Assembly: GCF_051201035.1 (NCBI RefSeq) | Contig: NZ_JBPODR010000009.1 | Location: 1 to 64,000, forward strand | Length of the DNA: 64,000 nt | From: Thermoanaerobacterium thermosulfurigenes | GTDB taxonomy: Bacteria > Bacillota > Thermoanaerobacteria > Thermoanaerobacterales > Thermoanaerobacteraceae | Reading direction: 5' to 3' | In this document: positions 16,827-25,512 of the stretch, in pieces | Layout of the letters: each line of letters begins with the position of its first letter | Position numbering within the stretch: position 1 is the first letter of the stretch | The notes under the pieces: generated by a model | The model's database searches: none | The model's input: the letters and a program-made list of their open reading frames with translations, nothing else | What the model was told of the DNA's origin: nothing | Program-made: the position numbers and the translations under genes

Positions 16827-18881
16827 CTAATACTTTTTTAATACGTTAATAATAATATTTTTTACATCATCAATATTACCATATTTTAAGGCATCTTTGA
16901 AATCGTCGTTTTCTACAAGTGCAATGCTTATCTCACCCAGCATTTCCAGTACGGTGTTATCCTCTTTCTTCCTTGCCAGCATGACAAGAATCGTATCAAC
17001 TTCTTCATACGTAAACCCTATGCTTCTCATTTTGATAGGACTACTTAGTCTGTATATTCCGATGTACGGTATGATCATCTTGTCGCTTCTTGTGTGTAAA
17101 AGAGCGATCCTTGTGCCTGGTATGACCGTATTGCCCATCATCTCCCGCTTTTTTATAAGCTCTTTTATTTCATCTTTATCTGACATGACATCTATATTTG
17201 ATATTTCATCTACAATTACATCTATAAGCTCATTTAAACCATTTGCGCTTATCTTGCTTATATTCAAATTTTTTAAAGTTTCACCAAAATACTTAGTTAT
17301 GCTGCTTTCGCTTTCTGATCTGCTTATGTCATTTAACTTAAGTGGCAAAAGGTAATTGTCATCTTCATTAAAGCCTATCTTGTCGATTAAATTTCTTATT
17401 TTTCGTATATCGTCAGAAGTTAAAAAAGGTGATACCGTTATTACATTGTCTAAAGAATCTTCATCTTCATACAGCTTTACTGTAGAGATAATGATATCAT
17501 AATCTTTACCATCGTCTTTATTGCGTATTGAACCAATTTCTATAGAATCTATCTCAGGAAAAGTGCTTTTTAATTTCTCTGACAATATCTTTGCCGTTCC
17601 TATGCCGTTAGGACATATTACTAAAGCCCTCAAACTTTTCTCTGCCTTTTGCCTTTCAATAGCAGCACCTACGTGCATCGTTATATAACCTATTTCCTCT
17701 GCAGGCACTGTTATGTTGTACTTCGAAAATATAAGCCTGCAAGCTTTATTTACCGCTTCAAACAATTCCCCATAATACTCTTTTATTTGATCTATTAAAG
17801 TATTTCTGGACTGAAGGCCCATACTAAGCCTGTAAATAAGTGTCTCTATGTGCTGCGACAAGCCGTATATAAGTTTATCATCGCACTTTATCTCCGTCTT
17901 CAATATCTTTGCGACTTCTTCGATAAGCTCTTTCGAAAGGTCATCTAATGTGATTCCAAGCTCAATGAAACCTTCTTTCTTGTAAATAGACTTTTTGCCA
18001 TTTAAGTGTATTGCCAGGTATGCCAGCTCATCATCTGTTAGATTTATGCCGTGTTCTTTCATTATTTCATCTACTTTATAGATAAAGCTAAACTGTTCTG
18101 ACGACAGTATGTCATCCACAATATCTTTATTTAACTTTATGCTTTCATCTTGCATGTACCTATATATAGCTGTTGCCACATGCAAAAATAAAGCGAAATA
18201 ATTGTTGTCGTCATTTATCTTTACGACTGTCTCATTAATAAGCTTCACCAATTTTTTAGCGGTATTTATAATTTCACTGCTAAATATATTATTAAAAAAC
18301 TCCGTAATGAACTTATCCTGTTTGTCGCCGTACACGTACATAAGCATTTCATCCAATGGCAAATAACTATACATTAGCTCTATTACCGCTTTTCTCTTGT
18401 CTATCTCTGTCCCCTCAACTTTTATGCCTATGCCTCTTTTCCTTATAAGCTCTAAGTTTCTCACCTTAAGCCATATCTCTATCTTATCGAGGTACATGCT
18501 TATTGTGCCTTCTGATACATTGAAAAGATAGCTGAAGTAAGTTGATTTTAATGGCTCTTTTGACAAAAGCATGCTTAAAGTCATATATATCTGCCTCTGC
18601 TCTTGGCTTAATATGCTGCCATACGATATAGGGCCGATTTCTTTGCTTATTTCTTCTAAGCTTCCATTTCCACCGTGTATTTCATATTTTGACTCATTTT
18701 CAGTTATAACACAACGGTAGTTTTTCAAAATCTTATTCGCTTCATGGACTTCTCTATCAATAGTCCTCTTGCTGATATTCATTAATTTGGAAAGGTCCTC
18801 TATACTTAAAGGACCTTTCTCTATTAAAGATTTAATTATGAATTTTTGACGATCGCTTAAATCCTTCATATCATCATTCAC
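16827..18881 (-). CDS. mtlR: MtlR, PRD-containing transcriptional activator of the mannitol operon
   Basis: A 684-residue MtlR-type regulator. Order: an N-terminal helix-turn-helix (LSIEDLSKLMNISKRTIDREV, residues 24-44) and a second HTH_11/Mga-like part; PRD1 about 185-290; PRD2 about 300-400 (His in SQHIETLIYR and HVGAAIE); an EIIB-Gat-like domain with Cys in VICPNGIGTAK near 410; and a C-terminal EIIA domain with His in IALLHTRSDK near 590. Phosphorylation of the PRDs, EIIB Cys and EIIA His couples activity to mannitol uptake and catabolite control. It lies between mtlA and mtlF with only a few bases on either side, so it is part of the operon it controls. Confidence 0.93.
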   Translation of the reverse strand: MNDDMKDLSDRQKFIIKSLIEKGPLSIEDLSKLMNISKRTIDREVHEANKILKNYRCVITENESKYEIHGGNGSLEEISKEIGPISYGSILSQEQRQIYMTLSMLLSKEPLKSTYFSYLFNVSEGTISMYLDKIEIWLKVRNLELIRKRGIGIKVEGTEIDKRKAVIELMYSYLPLDEMLMYVYGDKQDKFITEFFNNIFSSEIINTAKKLVKLINETVVKINDDNNYFALFLHVATAIYRYMQDESIKLNKDIVDDILSSEQFSFIYKVDEIMKEHGINLTDDELAYLAIHLNGKKSIYKKEGFIELGITLDDLSKELIEEVAKILKTEIKCDDKLIYGLSQHIETLIYRLSMGLQSRNTLIDQIKEYYGELFEAVNKACRLIFSKYNITVPAEEIGYITMHVGAAIERQKAEKSLRALVICPNGIGTAKILSEKLKSTFPEIDSIEIGSIRNKDDGKDYDIIISTVKLYEDEDSLDNVITVSPFLTSDDIRKIRNLIDKIGFNEDDNYLLPLKLNDISRSESESSITKYFGETLKNLNISKISANGLNELIDVIVDEISNIDVMSDKDEIKELIKKREMMGNTVIPGTRIALLHTRSDKMIIPYIGIYRLSSPIKMRSIGFTYEEVDTILVMLARKKEDNTVLEMLGEISIALVENDDFKDALKYGNIDDVKNIIINVLKKY

Positions 18882-18889
18882 CGTTTTTA

Positions 18890-20314
18890 TTATTTCTTCT
18901 TAATCGTCGAAATAAACTCGTCATATACTTTGCCATCAAGGAAATTATTCACTTTCACTATTTGTGCTGATGGTGCCACCTGTGATGCTCTTTCTGCCAA
19001 GCTTTCCTGCGTAAATACTATGTCAGCCTCTTTTGGTATCTGGTTTACTGCAGAATGTTTGACGGTTATATCAAGTCCAGCATCTTTAAGTTTCTTTTTG
19101 AGTATTGATTCACCCATCGCAGATGAGCCCATGCCTGCATCACAAGCAAATACTATTAATTTAGGTTCTGCTTTTGCAATATTTGATACAGGAGCTTGTC
19201 CTTTGCTTTGCGCTTTTAGATTGCTTACCATTGACTTAGCAAATGCCATGTTTTCTTCGCTCATTGTATCCTCGCTGGCTCTTCTTACAAATACAGAAGC
19301 TATTAAGAATGATACAACAGCACCTACTGTTATACCTGTCAATACTGGTAAAAGTCCGCCTTTTGGTGTCATGGCAATTTCAGCTATGATGCTTCCTGGT
19401 GATGGTGTTGCAACAAGGCCTGCGTGTGTTAGAACGAATGTAGCATCTGCAGCCATTCCACCACCTATTACAGCTAATATCAGTATAGGATTCATTAAAA
19501 CATATGGAAAGTATATTTCATGTATACCACCAAAGAAGTGGATGATCACAGCGCCTGGTGCTGATTGCTTTGCTGTGCCTTTGCCAAAAATCCAGTATGC
19601 CATGAGTATACCAAATCCTGGGCCAGGATCTGTCTCTAACAAGAAGAATATGGACTTGCCAACTTCTTTAGCCTGCTGTATTCCAAGTGGTGACAATATA
19701 CCGTGGTTTATTGCATTGTTTAAGAATAATACTTTACCTGGTTCAATGAATATTGCTATCAAAGGAAGTATTCCCTTTGCAGTTACCCATTGTGCTGCTG
19801 CACCTAAACCTGTCGATATACCTGTAACGACCGGATCGATGAAAAGAAATGCTAAGATTGCTAATATTGCGCCTAATATACCTGCCGAGAAATTGTTTAC
19901 CAACATTTCGAAGCCTGTCGGTATCTTTCCATCTACTGCTTCATCAAACTTTTTGATAAGATACCCTCCAAGTGGTCCCATTATCATCGCACCTAAAAAC
20001 ATCGGTATGGATGAACCTATTACAATACCTGCTGTAGCAATAGCACCTACGACGCCACCTCTTACATCGTATATAAGTTTACCGCCTGTATAACCGATAA
20101 GGATAGGCAGCAAGTATGTTATCATAGGTCCTACCAATTTAGCTAAGTTGGCATTTGGTGTCCAACCAGTAGGAATGAAAAATGCTGTTATAAGACCCCA
20201 TGCTATAAATGCGCCGATGTTAGGAAGAACCATTCCAGCTAAAAATCCGCCAAGCTTTTGAAGTTTTGCTTTTGCAGTTCCACCTTTATTTGTCAAAGCC
20301 ATGTTTCTGTCCAT
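18890..20314 (-). CDS. mtlA: PTS mannitol EIICB
   Basis: A 474-residue mannitol permease. EIIC occupies residues about 10-345, with hydrophobic segments and the conserved GGIHEIYFPYVLMNP motif near 255. A linker leads to EIIB (about 383-474), whose phosphorylated cysteine is in FACDAGMGSSAMG near 390. The start at ATG 20314 follows AAGGAGGG; the frame extends upstream without family similarity. It imports mannitol as mannitol 1-phosphate. A good sigma-A promoter lies about 45 bases upstream. Confidence 0.95.
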   Translation of the reverse strand: MDRNMALTNKGGTAKAKLQKLGGFLAGMVLPNIGAFIAWGLITAFFIPTGWTPNANLAKLVGPMITYLLPILIGYTGGKLIYDVRGGVVGAIATAGIVIGSSIPMFLGAMIMGPLGGYLIKKFDEAVDGKIPTGFEMLVNNFSAGILGAILAILAFLFIDPVVTGISTGLGAAAQWVTAKGILPLIAIFIEPGKVLFLNNAINHGILSPLGIQQAKEVGKSIFFLLETDPGPGFGILMAYWIFGKGTAKQSAPGAVIIHFFGGIHEIYFPYVLMNPILILAVIGGGMAADATFVLTHAGLVATPSPGSIIAEIAMTPKGGLLPVLTGITVGAVVSFLIASVFVRRASEDTMSEENMAFAKSMVSNLKAQSKGQAPVSNIAKAEPKLIVFACDAGMGSSAMGESILKKKLKDAGLDITVKHSAVNQIPKEADIVFTQESLAERASQVAPSAQIVKVNNFLDGKVYDEFISTIKKK

Positions 20315-20354
20315 GATTTTTACCCTCCTTAAATTTATTATTTTTTCTAATTCT

Positions 20355-20383
20355 ATTGTATGACACCATTTACACCTTTTCAA
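20355..20383 (-). promoter_or_regulatory. Sigma-A promoter of the mannitol operon
   Basis: The minus strand shows TTGAAA (-35), a 17-base spacer and TACAAT (-10), about 40 bases before the mtlA start. Confidence 0.7.
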
Positions 20384-20466
20384 TTTAAACAATTTCATTT
20401 CTGTCATCTGTTTTCCGTGACAAATTTTAAGAAGGGTAAAATTATGGCATTGTGAAGGCATATACG

Positions 20467-20880
20467 CTACATGATCATGACAAAAGTACCTGCCGTTATC
20501 AAAATTCCTGCTATTATGGTCTTTAAATCAAAATGCTCACCTAAAATTATGTATGACAAGACAAGTGTTATGACTATACTGGACTTATCAATAGGAGCAA
20601 CTTTTGAAACATCTCCTAAAGCTATGGCTTTGTAATAAAAAAGCCATGAAAGACCTGTAGCAAGACCTGATAGAATCAAAAAAAGCCAGTTTTGCCGCGT
20701 CAATACTTTCATGCCGCTCTGTACACCTGTAGCAAAAACAATGCCCCATGATAAAAATATGATGACGCTCGTGCGTATGGCTGTTGCAAGGTTTGAATCT
20801 ACACCTTTTATACCAATTTTTGCTAAGATAGATGTCAGTGCCGCAAATAAAGCAGACAATATTGCATAAAGCTTCCACAC
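20467..20880 (-). CDS. Single-domain EamA/DMT transporter
   Basis: A 137-residue membrane protein with one EamA domain (about five hydrophobic segments), half the size of the usual ten-segment drug/metabolite transporters. It has the family features SALFAALTSILAKIGI at the start and VSKVAPIDKSSIVITLVLSYIILGE near residue 90. Such half-size members act as dimers; the substrate is unknown. It begins 30 bases after the LacI-type regulator gene, so the two are probably co-transcribed. Confidence 0.85.
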   Translation of the reverse strand: MWKLYAILSALFAALTSILAKIGIKGVDSNLATAIRTSVIIFLSWGIVFATGVQSGMKVLTRQNWLFLILSGLATGLSWLFYYKAIALGDVSKVAPIDKSSIVITLVLSYIILGEHFDLKTIIAGILITAGTFVMIM

Positions 20881-20910
20881 GATTAATGCCTCCTAATTAA
20901 TTAACTATTT

Positions 20911-21888
20911 TTAAGCAGATTCTCTTTCAACCAATGTAATGGGCAGAACATTTTCTATGTTTACTTCCTTGCCATCAATTTGATCCAAAATTATCTCAAT
21001 AGTTTTTTTCGCCATTTCTTCTATAGGCTGTCTTATGGTAGTCAACGGTGGGACAATCGTCTTTGCAATGCTAATATCATCATAACCCACAATCTTTAAG
21101 TCCTTAGGGACTTCTTTGCCTATTTCTCTAGCTGCATTTATAATCGTGGCTGCAATCAAGTCACTACTGGCAAATACACCGTCTATATCAGGATGGTCTG
21201 TAAAAAGCTTAATAATCAATTTTTTATACTCGTCGGTATCAAATACGTTTAACTTTGTCTCCACTACGACATTTTCAATGTTATGCTCTTTTACCACATC
21301 CATAAAAGCTTTATAACGATTATTCGCAGGTGTATTTAAAACTAACGGACCACTAATATGGGCAATTTTTCTGCACCCCTTTTGTATCAATAGCCTTGTT
21401 GCCAATACACCTCCATTGTAATTGTCTGACGCAACATATGGTATTTTTTCAGAGAAGTACCTATCAATAGCAACTATAGGCAAATTTACATTAAGGTATT
21501 GTTCAGTTTTCAAAGTATGACTTCCGATTATTATACCATCAACTTGATGTCTTTTAAGCATATCAATGTAGCCTTTCTCTTTCTCTACATCTTGCAGGGA
21601 ATTGCACAACAATATCTTATAATCATTTTGATATGCATAATATTCAATATAGTTTGTAAGTTCTGCAAAAAAAGGGTGTGAAACGCTAGGAATCAAAAGC
21701 CCTATTAAGTAAGATTTCCTTCTATAAAGTGAACGAGCTAATTCATTTGGCTGATAATTTAGCTCTTTCATTGCCTCATATACTTTTTTTCTCGTCTTTT
21801 CGCTTATATATCCTCTATTATTTAAAACTCTCGAAACTGTCGTGACAGTCACACCAGCTTTTTCTGCAACATCTTTTATTGTAGCCAT
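20911..21888 (-). CDS. LacI-family repressor, probable regulator of the sucrose operon
   Basis: A 325-residue LacI/GalR regulator. The helix-turn-helix and hinge are seen in ATIKDVAEKAGVTVTTVSRV at residues 2-21, followed by the PBP-like sugar-binding domain (GLLIPSVSHPFFAEL, GIIIGSH, PDIDGVFASSD, GYDDISIAKTIVPPLTTIRQP). The ATG at 21888 is preferred (GAAGGTGG upstream). Position directly after the sucrose/fructan operon suggests it controls that operon, with sucrose, fructose or a phosphate as likely ligand. Its promoter shares an AAGCTTT sequence with the sucrose operon leader. Confidence 0.88.
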   Translation of the reverse strand: MATIKDVAEKAGVTVTTVSRVLNNRGYISEKTRKKVYEAMKELNYQPNELARSLYRRKSYLIGLLIPSVSHPFFAELTNYIEYYAYQNDYKILLCNSLQDVEKEKGYIDMLKRHQVDGIIIGSHTLKTEQYLNVNLPIVAIDRYFSEKIPYVASDNYNGGVLATRLLIQKGCRKIAHISGPLVLNTPANNRYKAFMDVVKEHNIENVVVETKLNVFDTDEYKKLIIKLFTDHPDIDGVFASSDLIAATIINAAREIGKEVPKDLKIVGYDDISIAKTIVPPLTTIRQPIEEMAKKTIEIILDQIDGKEVNIENVLPITLVERESA

Positions 21889-21941
21889 CGCATCCACCTT
21901 CTACTTATAAAACCATCTTTTGTTTAATATAAACCTACTAT

Positions 21942-21970
21942 ATTATATTACTTTTAAAAAAGCTTGTCTA
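21942..21970 (-). promoter_or_regulatory. Sigma-A promoter of the lacI-eamA pair
   Basis: The minus strand shows TAGACA, 17 bases, TATAAT. AAGCTTT lies in the spacer next to the -35 element, resembling the AAAGCTTT repeats of the sucrose promoter leader. Confidence 0.65.
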
Positions 21971-22013
21971 TAAAAGGGCATAGAAGTACAATCTAAAATG
22001 CAATAGCAATCAA

Positions 22014-22050
22014 AAAGCAAGTCTACAATATCGCTTGTAAACTTGCTTTA
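22014..22050 (-). terminator. Terminator of the sucrose operon
   Basis: AAAGCAAGT and ACTTGCTTT pair around an inner TACAA/TTGTA stem, directly after the phosphorylase stop (22064); a short T-run follows on the minus strand. Confidence 0.7.
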
Positions 22051-22063
22051 ACAACAAAAATAT

Positions 22064-23530
22064 TTACACTATATATTCCACATCTTTTCCATTTTCATCT
22101 ACATAATTAACGATTGTCCTGTATGACCCCAAATCTATGAATAAACTACAATGTTTATCATCTTTTTCCCAAGTAAGCCTAATTTCATCATCTTTACAGT
22201 CTTCTACTAAAAATTCTCCATTAAAAGCTTCATATCTATTTCTAAATCTGATCAACTTTAGTAATCTCTGAACGACGTCTTTCTGAACTGATTCCTCTAT
22301 TTCATTTAAACCATAATTGTGTCTATTTATCTCTCGCCCTTCTTTTGTCCTTTTTACTGCTTCAAAGTCATTTACTCCAGCTAAAAGTCCTACGTAATAG
22401 ACTTGTGGTATACCTGGTGTAAAAAATTGAATAGCTCTGGCTGCTAAATATGCATCATCATCACAATTTAATGCTGAATAATATGTGCACCCAATTTGAT
22501 GTACATCAAAACCATCTTCTGATTTATATTTATCTCCGTATATAAGGCTTAGATTCGCACCTCTTTGCACACATATATCGACCACTTCTTTAGCTTTCTT
22601 CGTATCAATAAGTCCATCCAAATCAGGTTTTACAGGAATTCCATCATGGCAATCCAACATTGTAAATTGATTCATAGGACGGTTTTTTAGATAATCATAC
22701 AACATTTCATTTGATCTGTTTATTAAAGTATAAAGAACAGTAAACGGCAAAATAAAATCATAAATCCAAAATCCACGCTCTGCCAATTTGTATTGTACTT
22801 CAAATTGCGAATGTACCTCCAAAAGCAGTTCTATTCCATAAGATGCTGCTTGTCCTTTTATCCAGTTTAAAAATTCGTATATATCCGGTTCCACAAAGAA
22901 ACAGCTAGTTCCAATTTTTTTTATTACATATCCTACTGCATCAAGCCGGACTATATTAACACCAAAATTGCTAAATGTTTTAAAGACTTCTAATAAAAAT
23001 TCTCTTACTAAATGTGAGTTGACATCCAAATCAATTTGTTCTGATGGATCTGTCTTTCCAAAAGTCGTCCAAACTCTTTCTTCTTCTCCTGTTTCTTCTA
23101 TTTTAAATGTTGAATATGGCAAAGTCCTTCGCAAAAACATTTTTTCTATATCGGTTTTGACAGGTTTGCCATCCTTCCAAAGTTTATCCAATGTAATAAA
23201 CATATCAGCGTATTCTGACATTCTTCCTTTTTTTAAGAAATCCTGAAAATAAATAGATCTTCTTGATACATGATTAACCATTAAGTCTAAAAGAATATCA
23301 AAATTATCAGCCATTTTCTTAATGTCGTACCATGATCCAAATTTAGGGTCTATCTCGCTGTATGTTATTGGTGCAAACCCTCTATCACCAGATGATGGAA
23401 AAGGCGGCAAAATGTGAATACCGCCAAATACATCATAAAAATATTTTTCTAATACATCATTTAAAGTTTTTAGATCACCGCCCAATGAATCTGGATAAGT
23501 TATTAGCTGTACTTTATTATTAAGCGCCAT
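22064..23530 (-). CDS. Sucrose (6F-phosphate) phosphorylase, GH13_18
   Basis: A 488-residue GH13 subfamily 18 phosphorylase. Catalytic residues by count are the nucleophile Asp197 (VRLDAVG), acid/base Glu238 (LLEVHSQ) and Asp296 (CHDGI). Arg134 (FLRRTLPYS) and His344 (GFDVHQIG) are present; I recall these as the phosphate-binding residues of the T. thermosaccharolyticum enzyme, which prefers sucrose 6F-phosphate and releases glucose 1-phosphate and fructose 6-phosphate. The length is also the same as I recall for that enzyme. It overlaps the second PfkB gene by 11 bases (SD GAGGTGG inside that gene), so the two are translationally coupled. It is the last gene of the sucrose operon. Plain sucrose may also be accepted. 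Confidence 0.93.
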   Translation of the reverse strand: MALNNKVQLITYPDSLGGDLKTLNDVLEKYFYDVFGGIHILPPFPSSGDRGFAPITYSEIDPKFGSWYDIKKMADNFDILLDLMVNHVSRRSIYFQDFLKKGRMSEYADMFITLDKLWKDGKPVKTDIEKMFLRRTLPYSTFKIEETGEEERVWTTFGKTDPSEQIDLDVNSHLVREFLLEVFKTFSNFGVNIVRLDAVGYVIKKIGTSCFFVEPDIYEFLNWIKGQAASYGIELLLEVHSQFEVQYKLAERGFWIYDFILPFTVLYTLINRSNEMLYDYLKNRPMNQFTMLDCHDGIPVKPDLDGLIDTKKAKEVVDICVQRGANLSLIYGDKYKSEDGFDVHQIGCTYYSALNCDDDAYLAARAIQFFTPGIPQVYYVGLLAGVNDFEAVKRTKEGREINRHNYGLNEIEESVQKDVVQRLLKLIRFRNRYEAFNGEFLVEDCKDDEIRLTWEKDDKHCSLFIDLGSYRTIVNYVDENGKDVEYIV

Positions 23531-24506
23531 TTAATACCACCTCAGTTTTTTTTAAATCATAAATAGACTTTATTGTATCAATGTCTGGCAAATCAACTAT
23601 TGCTCCTACATACCTTAGTTTATATGCGCTGACTGCAAATCCTAATTCCAATGATTCTTTTAAAGTATATCCTTTTATCAAACCACTATAGAACCCTGAC
23701 CAAAATGCATCACCTGCACCAGTAGTATCAACAACTTCATCTGCTAACGTATTAAATCTAATTGTTTCTTTTCCGTTTGAAACTATTGCCCCATCCTTCC
23801 CCAATGTAAGAATCACTAATTTAGCACCAAGGTCCAAAAATTTTTTAAGCTGATCTTCTGGTGCATCTTTGCCAAAAATCCTTTCTGCATCATCTTCAGA
23901 TGGCTTTATAATATCAACTTTTGCTATTAAAGATTTTATATATTCTATTCCATCGTGACCTCTTTCCCAGATCATGGAATGATAATTAGGATCATAACAT
24001 ACTAAAACATCGTGTTTTTTACATTCATCAATCAAAATCTCCACTGTACTCCTTGACGGATTTCTCGATATAGGCCAGCTAGAAAAATGAACTATTTTTG
24101 TGTTCTCAATTAAGTATTTTAGCTCATCTGAATATTCAATATGATAATCTGCATCTCTGTAAAATATTGGTGTGGGACTGCTTTTGCTTTTTGTAACCAG
24201 AACCATGCTTGTGGAATAGTCGACTTGTCTTACATATTTAATTTCAATATGGTGTTCTTGCAATTTTTTTAATAAAAACTTTCCAAGTCCGTCATTGCCA
24301 ACCGATGAAACAATAATTGAATTTATACCTAACATTTTAGAATTTATAGCAATATTTGCAGGTGAGCCTCCAAAATATTTTTTATAAGTATCACACTCAA
24401 AATCATCATCATAATCTGTAGAAATCATATCTACCAACATTTCTCCAACTGTCAATACATCATACTTTTTATCGTCAAACACAATCTTGTCATTAAAATT
24501 AAACAT
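23520..24506 (-). CDS. PfkB-family sugar kinase, divergent, coupled to the phosphorylase gene
   Basis: A 328-residue PfkB/ribokinase-family kinase. Seen are an N-terminal GEMLVDMIS strand, YFGGSPANIAINSKMLG (PfkB signature 1) near residue 48 and VVDTTGAGDAFWSGFYSGL (signature 2, catalytic Asp in GAGD) near residue 262. It differs clearly from the neighbouring ScrK-like kinase in the sugar-binding part. Its role is not obvious, because one fructokinase is already encoded. The gene ends inside the phosphorylase start, so the two products are made in step. Possible substrates are fructose, or sucrose itself at the fructosyl 6-position. SD GGAGG. The sucrose-kinase idea is inference. Confidence 0.85.
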   Translation of the reverse strand: MFNFNDKIVFDDKKYDVLTVGEMLVDMISTDYDDDFECDTYKKYFGGSPANIAINSKMLGINSIIVSSVGNDGLGKFLLKKLQEHHIEIKYVRQVDYSTSMVLVTKSKSSPTPIFYRDADYHIEYSDELKYLIENTKIVHFSSWPISRNPSRSTVEILIDECKKHDVLVCYDPNYHSMIWERGHDGIEYIKSLIAKVDIIKPSEDDAERIFGKDAPEDQLKKFLDLGAKLVILTLGKDGAIVSNGKETIRFNTLADEVVDTTGAGDAFWSGFYSGLIKGYTLKESLELGFAVSAYKLRYVGAIVDLPDIDTIKSIYDLKKTEVVLNGA

Positions 24507-24535
24507 GATTATCCTCCATCATTTAGATTTATAAA

Positions 24536-25486
24536 TTAAGATAGCAATTTTTTTACTTCGTCCATAGAAGGCATAGCTGGAATAGCTCCTTTTTTTGTAG
24601 TGCATAACCCGCCAACTGCATTAGAAAACCTGATTATTTCTTCCATATCGCTACGGCTAATTTTTTCTATTGGACATCCGATTTTCGATATGTTATAAAG
24701 AATTCCTCCCAAAAATCCATCACCTGCTCCTGTAGTGTCAACTACATCTACAAAAAATGCAGGTATTTGTCCTGAACCTGATGAATATATATAATAGCAA
24801 CCATCCTTTCCCAATGTCACCAATACAAGCTTTATTCCCATGTCGTACAGCTTGCTGCTGGCCACTTGAATATCTGATTCATCAGTCAAAAAATACAATT
24901 CTTCCAATGACAGTTTTGCTATATCTACATATTTAAGTGGAGAAAATATCACTTCTTTTGCTGATATTTCGTCTTTCCACAACGTCGGTCTCCAATTCGG
25001 ATCATAAGATATTATTTTTCCAGTTTGTTTTGCATACATTAAAGCATTTAAAGTTGCTGTCTTTGAAGGTTCATCTGTTAATGATAATGAGCCAAAATGA
25101 AATATTTTACTTTCGTCTATTAGTGTTCTATCGATATCTTCACTGCTAAGCATCACATCAGCACCTGGATTTCTGTAAAATGTAAAGCTCCTATCACCTA
25201 ATTCATCCAGATGAACAAATGCCAATGTTGTATTTGCATGAACAGTATTTTTTAAACCTCTTGTTTCAATCATATTTTTATCAAGGACCTGCTTTAAAAA
25301 ATGCCCAAATTGATCATCGCCAACCATCCCAATAAAAGAACATTTGCCGCCTAATTTCGTTACTGCAGTCAAAACATTAGCAGGTGCTCCACCAGGATTC
25401 ATTTCAAACAGTGTATTCCCATTTTCTGATTTTCCAGCAGGCGTAAAATCAATCAGCAACTCTCCTAACGCCACTACATCATACAC
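24536..25486 (-). CDS. scrK: Fructokinase, PfkB family (ScrK-like)
   Basis: A 316-residue fructokinase of the PfkB family, giving fructose 6-phosphate. Seen are ALGELLIDFTP near residue 6, MNPGGAPANVLTAVTKLGG (signature 1) and VDTTGAGDGFLGGILYN (signature 2, catalytic Asp). The GTG at 25486 is chosen because GAGGTGG precedes it and family proteins begin at this point; the longer frame overlaps the GH32 gene. It follows GH32, whose product releases free fructose. Confidence 0.88.
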   Translation of the reverse strand: MYDVVALGELLIDFTPAGKSENGNTLFEMNPGGAPANVLTAVTKLGGKCSFIGMVGDDQFGHFLKQVLDKNMIETRGLKNTVHANTTLAFVHLDELGDRSFTFYRNPGADVMLSSEDIDRTLIDESKIFHFGSLSLTDEPSKTATLNALMYAKQTGKIISYDPNWRPTLWKDEISAKEVIFSPLKYVDIAKLSLEELYFLTDESDIQVASSKLYDMGIKLVLVTLGKDGCYYIYSSGSGQIPAFFVDVVDTTGAGDGFLGGILYNISKIGCPIEKISRSDMEEIIRFSNAVGGLCTTKKGAIPAMPSMDEVKKLLS

Positions 25487-25512
25487 ATAAACCACCTCGA
25501 ATAGTTTATAAC

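Noticed and set aside
18930..20093. Long open frame (387 codons) on the plus strand opposite mtlA
   Set aside because: It mirrors the coding strand of a clearly real EIICB gene, has no good SD, and its composition is that of an antisense shadow.
20588..20878. Alternative frame inside the EamA gene
   Set aside because: Same strand but another frame; the EamA frame has clear membrane segments and family motifs, and this one does not.
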